A stretch of DNA of 64,000 nt, taken from the NCBI GenBank assembly GCA_020726285.1, contig DYSW01000001.1, positions 84,875 to 148,874 of the forward strand. The letters are read 5' to 3'. Within the stretch, counting starts at the first letter, position 1. Every line of letters begins with the position of its first letter. A program made the translations under genes and the position numbers. A model generated the notes under the pieces. It was given only the letters and a program-made list of their open reading frames with translations, did no database searches and had not been told where the DNA came from. Shown here in pieces: positions 26,221 to 35,086 of this stretch. This DNA comes from Melioribacter roseus. GTDB taxonomy: Bacteria; Bacteroidota; Ignavibacteria; Ignavibacteriales; Melioribacteraceae.

Positions 26221-26713
26221 ATTTGTTGTAACAATAATTGGCAAAAAAGTTCAAGAAACAAAAGTTGCTCAATCAGAAATTTTCCTTTCAGAATCAAAAG
26301 TTGATTATAAAATTTTATCTTCTCATAAAAATCATCTAATTGTTGAAATATTTGGGAAAATTTACAACTTGGTTTATTCAAAAAAGGGAAATGATAATTT
26401 TCAAATTTTGATAAATGGACAAACCTTCGAGACTGAAATTCTTACAAATTTGCAATATCAAGCAAAACAAATTATTGCAGAAAAGAAGAGAAATTCCGGA
26501 GAAGAAGTAATTCTTGCACCAATGCCTGGACTTATCTTAAAAATCACAAAAAATGTTGGTGATTTTGTTCAAGAAGAAGATGCATTATTTGTACTTGAAG
26601 CAATGAAAATGGAAAACGAAATTAAAGCTCCAAAATCTGGTAAAATAAAAGAAATTAAGGTCAAATCTGGTGATTCTGTAGAAAAAGGAACCGAGATTTT
26701 GATAATTGAATAA
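26213..26713 (+). CDS. Biotin carboxyl carrier protein
   Basis: The 166-residue protein ends with a biotinyl-lipoyl domain whose AMKM motif carries the biotinyl lysine K132, preceded by APMPGLI and flanked by the usual hairpins. The N-terminal 90 residues look like the small BT/linker region found in acyl-CoA carboxylase carriers rather than AccB, which usually has a Pro/Ala-rich linker. It overlaps the biotin carboxylase gene, consistent with equal production of both subunits. Confidence 0.9.
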   Translation: MNKFVVTIIGKKVQETKVAQSEIFLSESKVDYKILSSHKNHLIVEIFGKIYNLVYSKKGNDNFQILINGQTFETEILTNLQYQAKQIIAEKKRNSGEEVILAPMPGLILKITKNVGDFVQEEDALFVLEAMKMENEIKAPKSGKIKEIKVKSGDSVEKGTEILIIE

Positions 26714-26774
26714 TTTGGATAATCGGATTTATTGTAATATATTCTATTGTTAACTCAAAAATCATGGAGTGAAA

Positions 26775-28019
26775 ATGGTGAAAAAATCACTAACTATCAT
26801 CGTTTCTGCTATAATTATTAGCGGAAACATTTTTGCAAGCGGTTTTCAGATAAATGAACACGCTGCAAGAGCAATGGCAATGGGAGGTGCATTTACAGCA
26901 GTAGCAAACGATGCTTCAGCTGCAATGTTTAACCCCGCTGCAGTAACGCAACTTAAGGGAACACATATTTCTGCTGGCGTTACATTAATTAAACCTTATG
27001 CTACATTCCGAGGCGTTACGCCTGATGTCGATGAATACAGCGTTCACGATGCTCTTTTTACCCCAATCAACCTTCACGTTACTCACCAGATTTCTGAAGA
27101 TTTGTATTCTAGTTTTAGTCTTACAAATCCATTTGGTCTTGGTACAACTTGGGATGATGATTGGATAGGGAAATATCTTGCTGTTGAAACTGAAGTTAGA
27201 ACATTCTTCTTCGGTGGAAATCTTGCGTATAAACTAACTGAAAATTTTTCTGTCGCAGCAGGCGTTAATGTTGCATACGGAGATGTTATCATTAGAAAAT
27301 TCGCACCACTTCCTGACCCATTAACTGGTGATATTGAACTTACTTTGGAAGGAGATGCAGTCTCTTATGGTTATAATCTTTCAATGTTTTATATTCATCC
27401 TAAAAATGATTATACAGTTGGTGTGTCTTTTAGAAGTAACTCAACATTCGATTTTGAAGGCGAAGCCACAAGTGTTGGCCCAGCCCAATTAGATGGTCGA
27501 CTTCCTGCTGGAAACATTACAGCTACTTTGGTAACACCATACAATTTGCAAATGGGAATGAGCTTCTTCCCAATTGAAAATCTTAGAACAGCTTTCGATT
27601 TTCAATGGGTTGGTTGGTCAAGTTACGATAAATTGGCAGTTGATTTTGAAGACGAAGCACAAGAAGATGTTAGTGCCGCAAGAGATTATCAAGATTCTTG
27701 GATAATGAGAACAGGTTTTGAATATATATGCAACGAATCTTTGGATTTAAGATGGGGAATTTTCCTTGATAGAAATCCAGTGAAAAATGAAATGGTTGAA
27801 CCTTCATTACCAGATTCAGATAGATTAGGTTTTAATGCTGGATTTGGGTATAAATTCTTTGGAAATCAAAGCATTGATCTTGCCTATATGTATATACGAT
27901 TTTTTGAAAGAACTGTTACCGGAGCAGAAAGCTATTATACAAGCGGTAATTCATCATTTGATGGAACTTACAATTCTTATGCTCATCTTTTGGCAATTAA
28001 CTATTCATATAAATTCTAA
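26775..28019 (+). CDS. OmpP1/FadL/TodX family outer-membrane transport protein
   Basis: The 414-residue protein has a Sec signal peptide (KKSLTIIVSAIIISGNIFASG) and the FadL family start of the mature chain, SGFQINEHAARAMAMGGAFTAVANDASAAMFNPAAV (region after residue 24). Alternating strands and a C-terminal YSYKF complete a beta-barrel. FadL-type barrels import hydrophobic compounds such as fatty acids. The substrate here is unknown. I chose the ATG at 26775, preceded by GGAG; GTG at 26769 overlaps that site. A GDSL lipoprotein gene follows and may use the same transcript. Confidence 0.88.
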   Translation: MVKKSLTIIVSAIIISGNIFASGFQINEHAARAMAMGGAFTAVANDASAAMFNPAAVTQLKGTHISAGVTLIKPYATFRGVTPDVDEYSVHDALFTPINLHVTHQISEDLYSSFSLTNPFGLGTTWDDDWIGKYLAVETEVRTFFFGGNLAYKLTENFSVAAGVNVAYGDVIIRKFAPLPDPLTGDIELTLEGDAVSYGYNLSMFYIHPKNDYTVGVSFRSNSTFDFEGEATSVGPAQLDGRLPAGNITATLVTPYNLQMGMSFFPIENLRTAFDFQWVGWSSYDKLAVDFEDEAQEDVSAARDYQDSWIMRTGFEYICNESLDLRWGIFLDRNPVKNEMVEPSLPDSDRLGFNAGFGYKFFGNQSIDLAYMYIRFFERTVTGAESYYTSGNSSFDGTYNSYAHLLAINYSYKF

Positions 28020-28036
28020 AAGGGAGAAATAGCTCA

Positions 28037-29449
28037 ATGAAATATTTAAATAAAATTTTTATAATGATAGTAGTTTTTATCTCTCTTTCCTTTGTTGGTT
28101 GTGAAGATAGAACAGAATTAACAGCCCCTGAAGTTTCAGTTGGCGAAGCAGATTTTTCACGATTTGTTGTTGTTGGTAATAGTTTGACTGCTGGTTACCA
28201 AAATGGTTCATTATATGAATCATCTCAAAATTATACTTATAGTAAAATGATTGCTGACCAAGTTGGTGCAACTTTTGAACAACCAATTTATAGCAACCCT
28301 GGTACTGGTCGTAGAATGGAAATTGCTGGGTTTAATCCTGATGGAACTCCAATTATTGTTTATAATTCTGCAACTGGTGCCCCACAAAATTTAAATTATG
28401 CTGCACCTTATAACAACCTTGGCGTACCGGGTGCTTGGTTAGGTGATGCTTTGTATTGCACAAGCTCAACTACAACAGTAACAGGACAACCAAACCCAAT
28501 GTTCGATTTAGTATTACGTGGTTTAGGTACTCAACTTCAGCAAGCAATGGCACAGAATCCAACATTTATGATTTTTTGGTTAGGAAATAACGATATTCTT
28601 GGTCATGCAGTTTATGGTGGAACAGTTCCATATAATCCTTCTGCAACTTTTACAGCGTTATATTCTGTAATTTTGGATTCATTAGCAACAACAGGTGCTG
28701 ATGTTTTAGTTGGAAACATTCCTTATGTTACATCTACTCCGTATTTCACGACAATAGGTCCAAAAGTTGGTTATTCTTTGCAACCAGCAATTGAAGCTGG
28801 ATTAGCTTATGGACTTTTCTATCAAAAGAATGGAGAGACTTCTGCTGTACCATTTACACAATTTGTAACGCATAATGGGCTTTATAACGAAGAAATTATG
28901 TTAACACTATCTTCTTCTGGTTATGCTGCTTACATTGGCGTTCCAAGTGGAAAATTCTATCGCGATAATTTACCTGGAGTTGATCCTGCTTTATTGGGAA
29001 TTGATACAACTCAAGCATTTGGTTTACATCCATTAAATCCTTTCCCAGATGCATTAGTTTTAGATGCAGATGAATTGGCTAATATTAAAAGTGTAATAGA
29101 TCAATACAACACTTCAATTACTACTTTAGCAGAAGCAAAAGGTTTTCACGTTGTTGATATTAATTCCTTCTTAAGCTCACTTGCTCGTCAGGGATTAACA
29201 CAAAATGGAATTACTTTTACTGCAGATTATATTACAGGCAATACATTCAGTCTTGATGGTGTTCACCCAACTAGTAGAGGTTATGCAGTTATTTCTAACT
29301 TTTTTATTGATAAAATAAATGAAGTTTTTAATGCGAACATTCCTCATGTTGATGTTTCAACAGTTCCAAATAGTATTAATTTTTCTGGATATGAATCAGT
29401 AAAAACTCCAACAATTACTACTGAGATTCTAAAAAACATTCTTTACTAA
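28037..29449 (+). CDS. SGNH/GDSL hydrolase-like lipoprotein
   Basis: The 470-residue protein has a lipoprotein signal with lipobox SFVGC (Cys22). The SGNH hydrolase blocks follow: FVVVGNSLTAG (block I, nucleophile Ser), LGVPGAWLGD, WLGNND (block III) and DGVHPTSRG (block V, Asp/His). It is therefore probably an outer-membrane or periplasmic esterase/lipase. Chain length exceeds that of simple GDSL enzymes by insertions. Its place directly after a FadL-like porin suggests joint use on lipids or hydrophobic esters, which is inference. A terminator follows. Confidence 0.87.
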   Translation: MKYLNKIFIMIVVFISLSFVGCEDRTELTAPEVSVGEADFSRFVVVGNSLTAGYQNGSLYESSQNYTYSKMIADQVGATFEQPIYSNPGTGRRMEIAGFNPDGTPIIVYNSATGAPQNLNYAAPYNNLGVPGAWLGDALYCTSSTTTVTGQPNPMFDLVLRGLGTQLQQAMAQNPTFMIFWLGNNDILGHAVYGGTVPYNPSATFTALYSVILDSLATTGADVLVGNIPYVTSTPYFTTIGPKVGYSLQPAIEAGLAYGLFYQKNGETSAVPFTQFVTHNGLYNEEIMLTLSSSGYAAYIGVPSGKFYRDNLPGVDPALLGIDTTQAFGLHPLNPFPDALVLDADELANIKSVIDQYNTSITTLAEAKGFHVVDINSFLSSLARQGLTQNGITFTADYITGNTFSLDGVHPTSRGYAVISNFFIDKINEVFNANIPHVDVSTVPNSINFSGYESVKTPTITTEILKNILY

Positions 29450-29468
29450 AAAAACACAAAAAATTAAT

Positions 29469-29508
29469 AATCTTACCTTGTGAAAACAAGGTGAGATTTT
29501 TTATTTTT
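29469..29508 (+). terminator. Intrinsic terminator after the FadL-GDSL unit
   Basis: AATCTTACCTTGT (29469-29481) pairs with ACAAGGTGAGATT (29486-29498) around a GAAA loop, with one mismatch, followed by a T-rich run. It closes the two-gene unit just before a SPOR lipoprotein gene. Confidence 0.85.
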
Positions 29509-29530
29509 AGTAAACAAATATTTGGGAAAA

Positions 29531-30007
29531 ATGAAAAAAATATTTTATATAACAATATTTTTTGTGCTTTGGGGATGTGCCACTTCTGAAAAAAGTACAA
29601 TTGATAATACAAATACAAAAGATGAAGTATATGTTTTCGATTCTATCGGTTTGGGTGATGTAAATGCGATTAAAGAAAAACCACAACTCGATAAAAACCC
29701 TACCGAACAACCAATTGAAAAACCATCAGAACTTAATGCAGAAGAAGTTCCATCTGCTGTTGAACCAACAAGTGAAATGCTTTATTATGTTCAAATTGGG
29801 GCTTTTTCAACAAAGGAAAGAGCAAAAGAATTTGTAAACGAAGTAAATCCAATAATTCAGAAAGATCTGAAAATAATGTTCAATACAGAAAAGAATCTTC
29901 ATGTTGTTCAACTACCTCCTTTCAAAACAAGATTGGATGCTGAAAATGAAAGAAATCGCCTTTGGAAGTATGAACTTCTGAAAGGTGCTTTTATTATAAC
30001 TAAATAA
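29531..30007 (+). CDS. SPOR-domain lipoprotein
   Basis: The 158-residue protein has a short signal ending in lipobox VLWGC (the Cys is near residue 15), a low-complexity charged linker with several Pro/Glu, and a C-terminal SPOR domain (YYVQIGAFSTKERAKEFV...; ends ELLKGAFIITK). SPOR domains bind septal peptidoglycan lacking stem peptides. The protein is therefore likely an outer-membrane lipoprotein located at division sites. The ATG at 29531 is the best start; an in-frame TTG at 29522 only lengthens the signal. It lies between the terminator and ssb. Confidence 0.82.
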   Translation: MKKIFYITIFFVLWGCATSEKSTIDNTNTKDEVYVFDSIGLGDVNAIKEKPQLDKNPTEQPIEKPSELNAEEVPSAVEPTSEMLYYVQIGAFSTKERAKEFVNEVNPIIQKDLKIMFNTEKNLHVVQLPPFKTRLDAENERNRLWKYELLKGAFIITK

Positions 30008-30035
30008 CTTAAATCACAATTACCCAGAGGGGAAT

Positions 30036-30455
30036 ATGGCATTCTCATTAAACAAAGTAATGTTAATTGGTAACTTAGGCGGCGACGCTGAAACAAGATT
30101 TTCGAATGAAACTTTTTCAGTTACTAATTTCACTTTAGCTACAACAAGAAGCTACAAAAAAAACGAAGAATGGGTTAACGAAACAACCTGGCATAATGTT
30201 GTAAGCTACAATTTATCTGATTTTTATAAAGAACAACTTAAAAAAGGTAAAAAGGTTTTTGTTGAAGGTAGAATTAGTAAAAGAAGCTACCAAGATAAAA
30301 ATAACGAAACCAAATATGTTTTTGAAGTTATTGCAGAATCACTAATTCCTTTAGATAAATCCGAAGGATTTTCGGGTGAATCTTCAGGAAATGTAGTAAA
30401 AGATAATAATGATGATTATTCGACATCAAAAACTGATGATGATTTGCCTTTCTAA
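30036..30455 (+). CDS. ssb: Single-stranded DNA-binding protein
   Basis: The 139-residue protein has an N-terminal OB-fold (NKVMLIGNLGGDAETRFS, W..ETTWH.VV, KKGKKVFVEGRI) and an acidic C-terminal tail ending DDLPF, the usual protein-interaction tip. It binds ssDNA in replication and repair. A strong GAGGGG ribosome-binding site precedes the ATG. It is shorter than E. coli SSB because the linker is short. Confidence 0.95.
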   Translation: MAFSLNKVMLIGNLGGDAETRFSNETFSVTNFTLATTRSYKKNEEWVNETTWHNVVSYNLSDFYKEQLKKGKKVFVEGRISKRSYQDKNNETKYVFEVIAESLIPLDKSEGFSGESSGNVVKDNNDDYSTSKTDDDLPF

Positions 30456-30492
30456 ATGAATTATTTTGCAACAATATGGAGCTTGATTATTT

Positions 30493-31785
30493 TTGGAGAA
30501 TGATAGTTTTTACCAAATAATAGTTTTAATTGGGTTACTAATTCTTTCTGCATTCTTTTCCGGTTCTGAAGTTGCAATTTTTTCGCTTGATGAAAAAAGT
30601 TTAAGAAAATCTTACGAGAAGGAAGGTAGCTTTATACAACGCTATCTTCTTTCTATGATTGAAAATCCACACCGAATTCTTGTAACTATTCTACTCTTAA
30701 ATACATTAGTTAATGTTGCCGCATCAATTTTGGGTGTAATAATTGCAATCGATATTGCACACAAAACTAACATTTCGGTTGAACTAATTTTGGCATTTCA
30801 AATACCGATTTTAATAGTTATAATTTTATTGTTTTCTGAAATTATTCCAAAGGTTTTAGCTAACAAAAATCCGCTTGTTTTTGCTAGATGGGCAGCTTTT
30901 CCACTCTATTGGCTTTCCGTTTTAATTTATCCAATTTCAAAATTAATTGTCGAAATTTTTGATTATTTAAAGAAGAAAATATCATTGTCCAAAAAACACA
31001 ATGCTTTAATTGATTTGGAAATTACGGAATTAGCAAGTATTTCACGGGAACGCGGAACAATTGAACAAAATGAACAAGAATTAATTCACGATATAGTTTC
31101 GTTTCAAAAAATAACAGTAAAAGAAATTATGACTCCGCGAGTTGATATTGACGCACTTTCAATTTCTGATAATTTTGAAGATATTATTCAAGTTATAACA
31201 GAAAGTGGAAAAAGTAGATTACCACTTTACAGCGAAAGTTTAGATTCAATTATTGGAATAATTTATGCAAAAGATTTACTTAGATTCTTAAAAGTCAACA
31301 ATCCAAATGAAATCATAAATATTAAAAATATTTCGAGAGTACCATATTTTGTTCCAGCAAACAAATTAATTAGCGATCTACTATCTGAATTTCAAGAGAA
31401 AAATCTGCACATGGGAATTGTGGTTGATGAATATGGTGGTACCTTGGGTTTAATTACATTGGAAGATATTTTAGAGGAAATTGTCGGAGAAATTAATGAT
31501 GAATTTGATGACAACGAAGTTGAATTTAAGCGACTCAACAATCACACTTTTCTAGCACTTGGCAAAATATCAATAAGTGATTTAAACTCAGAATTAGAAA
31601 GCGATTTTTCATCATCTGAAGATGAATATGAAACTCTTGGTGGTTTTATCTTTTATTTTGCCGAGAAAATTCCAGATGTTGGATTTTCTATCGAACAGAA
31701 TGGGTTTATTTTTACAGTAAAATCTGTAGAAGATAAAAGAATTAACGAAGTCCAAATAGAAAAAATTCTCAAACCGAATGATTAA
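30493..31785 (+). CDS. CNNM/CBS-domain transporter-associated protein (HlyC/CorC family)
   Basis: The 430-residue protein has the DUF21/CNNM membrane domain with three or four helices and the SAFFSGSEVAIFS signature. Two CBS domains follow (MTPR.D..A.S near residue 217 and GLITLEDILEEIVGEINDE near 325), then a C-terminal CorC_HlyC domain. Related proteins transport or regulate Mg/Co or, as GldE in Bacteroidota, support gliding. No gld genes are present, so a metal-efflux or regulatory role is inferred. It starts with TTG, 10 bases after GGAG; an upstream in-frame stop rules out extension. Confidence 0.87.
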   Translation: MENDSFYQIIVLIGLLILSAFFSGSEVAIFSLDEKSLRKSYEKEGSFIQRYLLSMIENPHRILVTILLLNTLVNVAASILGVIIAIDIAHKTNISVELILAFQIPILIVIILLFSEIIPKVLANKNPLVFARWAAFPLYWLSVLIYPISKLIVEIFDYLKKKISLSKKHNALIDLEITELASISRERGTIEQNEQELIHDIVSFQKITVKEIMTPRVDIDALSISDNFEDIIQVITESGKSRLPLYSESLDSIIGIIYAKDLLRFLKVNNPNEIINIKNISRVPYFVPANKLISDLLSEFQEKNLHMGIVVDEYGGTLGLITLEDILEEIVGEINDEFDDNEVEFKRLNNHTFLALGKISISDLNSELESDFSSSEDEYETLGGFIFYFAEKIPDVGFSIEQNGFIFTVKSVEDKRINEVQIEKILKPND

Positions 31786-32134
31786 AAAAGGATGCTTTTT
31801 TTTACTTTTTTTACTAATTCTTGTAATTGGTATTGGCTACTACATTTTCCAAAAGTATGAAAAGCAAATAATTTCTTCCATTGAAAATAAAACAGAAGAA
31901 CTTTTACAAGAACAAATTCCTGTTGAAATTCATAGAATTGTAAAAAATAAATGGGCGGATTCCCTCGAAATTATTTTCGAAGAAAAAATGGAAAATCTAA
32001 AGAAAAATGGAACTATATTCTCAAAAGACAAGTTAGAAAGCATTAAGTTAGAATATCAGAAACTCAAAGATTTGCAAATCTCGGATTCTTTGGCATTTAT
32101 TAAAATTAAAAATATGTTTGAAAATGAAAAATAA
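31778..32134 (+). CDS. Small membrane-anchored protein of unknown function
   Basis: I do not recognise a family. The 118-residue protein has an N-terminal helix (residues 5-24) and a mostly helical, charged remainder that may form a coiled coil. It overlaps the CNNM gene by eight bases at its start and the MCE gene at its end, so it is translationally tied to both. It may serve the MCE system, but only position supports that. Confidence 0.6.
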   Translation: MIKKGCFFLLFLLILVIGIGYYIFQKYEKQIISSIENKTEELLQEQIPVEIHRIVKNKWADSLEIIFEEKMENLKKNGTIFSKDKLESIKLEYQKLKDLQISDSLAFIKIKNMFENEK

Positions 32135-33029
32135 AATAAATGAAGTTAAAGTTGGATTTACCGTTTTTTCAGCATTTTTAATTATTGTAATTTTAATGGT
32201 TTGGGTTAATAATATCACATTCTCGGACGATAATTTCATCCTAAATGTACAATTTGACAATGTTTCAGGACTTTACAAAAAGGATAAAGTTACGGTAAAT
32301 GGCTTAGAAAAAGGTTTTGTAGATGATCTAATTTTGAATTCAAATGGAGTTACTGCAAGATTGATTTTAAAAAACGATGTAGATTTACGCTCTGATGCTA
32401 AATTCTCGATTGTTATGCTCGATTTGATGGGCGGAAAAAAGATTGAAATTATACCTGGTGTTTCATCAGAAAAAATTGATATAAATATTATTCAAAAAGG
32501 TAATTTTGCTGGTGATTTTGCTACAACAATGGCAATTCTTACATCTGTTCAAGATGATTTACTTTTAACAATAAAGCAAACTAAGGAAATAACCACAAGT
32601 CTTAATTCGTTTATGAAAGACGAAAATGTTCTTGGTGAATTGAAACAAACTCTTGTTAAAACTAACAAAACAATTGATGTCTTTTCAGCGATTTTAAGTG
32701 AAAATAGAACCGAAATAAATAAATTCGTAGAAAATGGAACAATTTTAACTGATTCACTAAATCAGTTTTGGGGAAGAAATCAAGCTAATTTTACTGACTT
32801 TGTTTCTCAAACAAAATCAACTTTACGTGAGACTGAAAATTTAATATCAAACCTTTCTGGCATAATAAACGAAACCAAAAAACAAGAAAACAATCTTGGT
32901 AAAGTAATTTATGATGAATCGTATATAAAAAAAATAGATTCAACATTGCAAAAATTGGAAAAACTGACAAATCTATTGATTGAACAACTTCAATCAGAAG
33001 GTATTAATGTTAAAACAAATATTTTTTAG
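32124..33029 (+). CDS. MCE (MlaD-like) family protein
   Basis: The 301-residue protein has one N-terminal membrane helix (about 11-29) and a single MCE domain (VQFDNVSGLYKKDKVTVNGLEKG). A long helical C-terminal part follows. MlaD-type proteins form hexameric rings that carry lipids between inner and outer membrane. No MlaE permease or MlaF ATPase gene adjoins it here, so its partners must lie elsewhere. ATG 32124 is likelier than the TTG at 32118. It overlaps the next gene by 23 bases. Confidence 0.85.
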   Translation: MKNKINEVKVGFTVFSAFLIIVILMVWVNNITFSDDNFILNVQFDNVSGLYKKDKVTVNGLEKGFVDDLILNSNGVTARLILKNDVDLRSDAKFSIVMLDLMGGKKIEIIPGVSSEKIDINIIQKGNFAGDFATTMAILTSVQDDLLLTIKQTKEITTSLNSFMKDENVLGELKQTLVKTNKTIDVFSAILSENRTEINKFVENGTILTDSLNQFWGRNQANFTDFVSQTKSTLRETENLISNLSGIINETKKQENNLGKVIYDESYIKKIDSTLQKLEKLTNLLIEQLQSEGINVKTNIF

Positions 33030-34689
33030 TTTACTCGTTATAGTTGGTTTATCATCTTATTCGCAAACTCATCGTCCAGTCAAATCGAAAAATGGAATGG
33101 TTGTTTCTTCAAGCGATTTGGCGACTAAAATCGGAACAAAAATTCTCCAAAAAGGTGGTAATGCTATTGATGCAGCAGTTGCTGTCGGATTTGCTCTATC
33201 GGTTACTTATCCCGAAGCCGGAAATTTGGGCGGTGGCGGATTTATGGTAATTCATTTTAGTAACGGAGAAAATACTACAATTGATTTTCGTGAAATTGCA
33301 CCGTTTTTGGCACATCAAAATATGTATTTAGATTCCTTAGGAAATTATATACCAGAATTAAGCAAAACGGGATGGAGTTCTTCAGCAGTCCCGGGAAGTG
33401 TAGCTGGAATGCTTTACGCACTTGAAAAATATGGTACTTTAAGTCTAGAAGAAGTAATATCGCCAGCAATTACACTTGCAGGAAGTGGTTTTGCATTAAA
33501 GTGGGAAATGGTTGATGATATAAATATTTTTTATAATGATTTTTTTCAAATTGAAAGTTCAAAGAAAGTATTTACAAACAACGGAAATCAGTTTATTGAA
33601 GGTGATTTGTTTGTTCAGAAGGATTTATATAAAACTTTGAACCAGATTTTGGAAAAAGGAAAAAACGGCTTTTACGATGGTTGGGTTGCAGATTCAATAG
33701 TGGCACAATCAATTAAAAATGGTGGGATAATTACAAAAGATGATTTGAAAAATTATCAACCAATTGAAAGAAAACCAATTTATGGAAATTACAAAGGATT
33801 TGAAATTATCTCAATGGCTCCACCTTCTTCCGGTGGAATTGCATTAATTCAAGCATTAAATGTCCTTGAAAATTTCCCTATTTCTGAATTTGGTTGGCAT
33901 AGTTCGAAGCACATTTTTACTCAGACTGAAGTTCTCAAATATGTATATTCTGATCGCTCAAAACACTTGGGTGATCCTCAATTCTTTCCCGTTCCAATAG
34001 ATACTTTGATTTCAAAATACTACGCCAAAACGATTGCTCAAAAAATTGGAGAAAACGCAACCAAGTCTATAGAAATATTTCCTTCTGATTTTAACATTCC
34101 CGAAAATGAACAAACTACACATTATTCAGTAACAGATATTTTTGGAAATGCCGTAAGCGTTACAACTACAATTAACGCAGCATTTGGGAATAAAATTGTA
34201 GTTGAAGGTTGTGGATTTTTAATGAATAACGAAATGGATGATTTTAGCGCCAAACCTGGTGAACCAAATCAATTTGGTTTGGTAGGAAACGCCGCCAATT
34301 CCATTCAACCTAAAAAGCGAATGTTAAGTTCGATGACACCAACTATAATTCTTAAAAATGGCGAATTATTTATAGTTATTGGCTCACCAGGCGGCTCAAC
34401 AATAATTACATCTGTTTTACAAGTAATTCAAAATGTTATCGATTTTGAAATGAATATTGCTGATGCAATTGCTGCACCCAGATTTCATCATCAGTGGTTG
34501 CCAGATAAAATTGATTTCGAAAAATTTTCAATTTTAGAAGATCAAAAAGAAAATTTATCTAAAAGAAGTGTAATTTTTGGGAATGAAAGAAGTCTTGGTA
34601 GAACTGAAGGAATTCTTTTTGATATTTCAACAAAAACATTTTGGGGAAGTACAGATCCGCGTGGATATGGTCTCGCTTCGGGATTCTAG
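33007..34689 (+). CDS. ggt: Gamma-glutamyltranspeptidase
   Basis: Ggt hydrolyses or transfers the gamma-glutamyl group of glutathione-like compounds in the periplasm. The 560-residue protein has a signal peptide ending near SSYSQ and the family start KNGMVVSSSDLATKIG..IL.KGGNAIDAAVA. The autocleavage/catalytic Thr is in TTHYSV (about T370), followed by SVTTTINAAFG. A late GSPGGSTII supplies the oxyanion region. The ATG at 33007 with AGAAGG upstream is the best start; it overlaps the MCE gene. Its stop is followed nine bases later by acpS. Confidence 0.92.
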   Translation: MLKQIFFSLLVIVGLSSYSQTHRPVKSKNGMVVSSSDLATKIGTKILQKGGNAIDAAVAVGFALSVTYPEAGNLGGGGFMVIHFSNGENTTIDFREIAPFLAHQNMYLDSLGNYIPELSKTGWSSSAVPGSVAGMLYALEKYGTLSLEEVISPAITLAGSGFALKWEMVDDINIFYNDFFQIESSKKVFTNNGNQFIEGDLFVQKDLYKTLNQILEKGKNGFYDGWVADSIVAQSIKNGGIITKDDLKNYQPIERKPIYGNYKGFEIISMAPPSSGGIALIQALNVLENFPISEFGWHSSKHIFTQTEVLKYVYSDRSKHLGDPQFFPVPIDTLISKYYAKTIAQKIGENATKSIEIFPSDFNIPENEQTTHYSVTDIFGNAVSVTTTINAAFGNKIVVEGCGFLMNNEMDDFSAKPGEPNQFGLVGNAANSIQPKKRMLSSMTPTIILKNGELFIVIGSPGGSTIITSVLQVIQNVIDFEMNIADAIAAPRFHHQWLPDKIDFEKFSILEDQKENLSKRSVIFGNERSLGRTEGILFDISTKTFWGSTDPRGYGLASGF

Positions 34690-34697
34690 GTGAAAAA

Positions 34698-35075
34698 ATG
34701 ATAATTGGAGTTGGAATAGATATTGTTGAAGTAGAAAGAATTTCTAAAAGTATTAAAAAATTTGAAAATCGCTTTTTGAACAAAATCTTTACAGAATCAG
34801 AAATTGAATATTGTAATTCCAAAAAGAATAAATTTTTGCATTATGCAGGAAGATTTGCTGCAAAGGAAGCAATTGTAAAATCACTTTCCAGTTGTTGCAA
34901 AGATGGATTTAATTGGCTTGATATGGAAATTCAAAATGTTGCAAATGGAGAACCAACCATAAAGTTGTTTGGAAAATTTTATGAATTTATGGGAAATGAT
35001 AAGAAAATTCAGATTTCAATAAGCCACGCTGATAAATATGCAACCGCAGTCGCAATTCTTTCAAAAGATTGCTAA
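34698..35075 (+). CDS. acpS: Holo-[acyl-carrier-protein] synthase
   Basis: AcpS attaches phosphopantetheine from CoA to apo-ACP. The 125-residue protein begins MIIGVGIDIVEVERI, with the Mg-binding Asp in GIDIVE, and has the FAAKEAIVKSL motif (Glu/Lys ligands) and SISHADKYATAVAIL. The start at 34698 after GGTGAAAAA fits the family; a longer frame begins inside ggt. It services AcpP at 18901. It overlaps nothing downstream from the chosen mnmA start. Confidence 0.95.
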   Translation: MIIGVGIDIVEVERISKSIKKFENRFLNKIFTESEIEYCNSKKNKFLHYAGRFAAKEAIVKSLSSCCKDGFNWLDMEIQNVANGEPTIKLFGKFYEFMGNDKKIQISISHADKYATAVAILSKDC

Positions 35076-35086
35076 GAAAGTATAAA

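Noticed and set aside
26714..26745. Promoter before the FadL-like gene
   Set aside because: TTTG-N20-TATATTCT resembles the Bacteroidota consensus but has two mismatches in the key -7 bases, too weak to list.
34559..34822. Minus-strand frame over the ggt-acpS junction
   Set aside because: Both ggt and acpS are intact on the plus strand across it.
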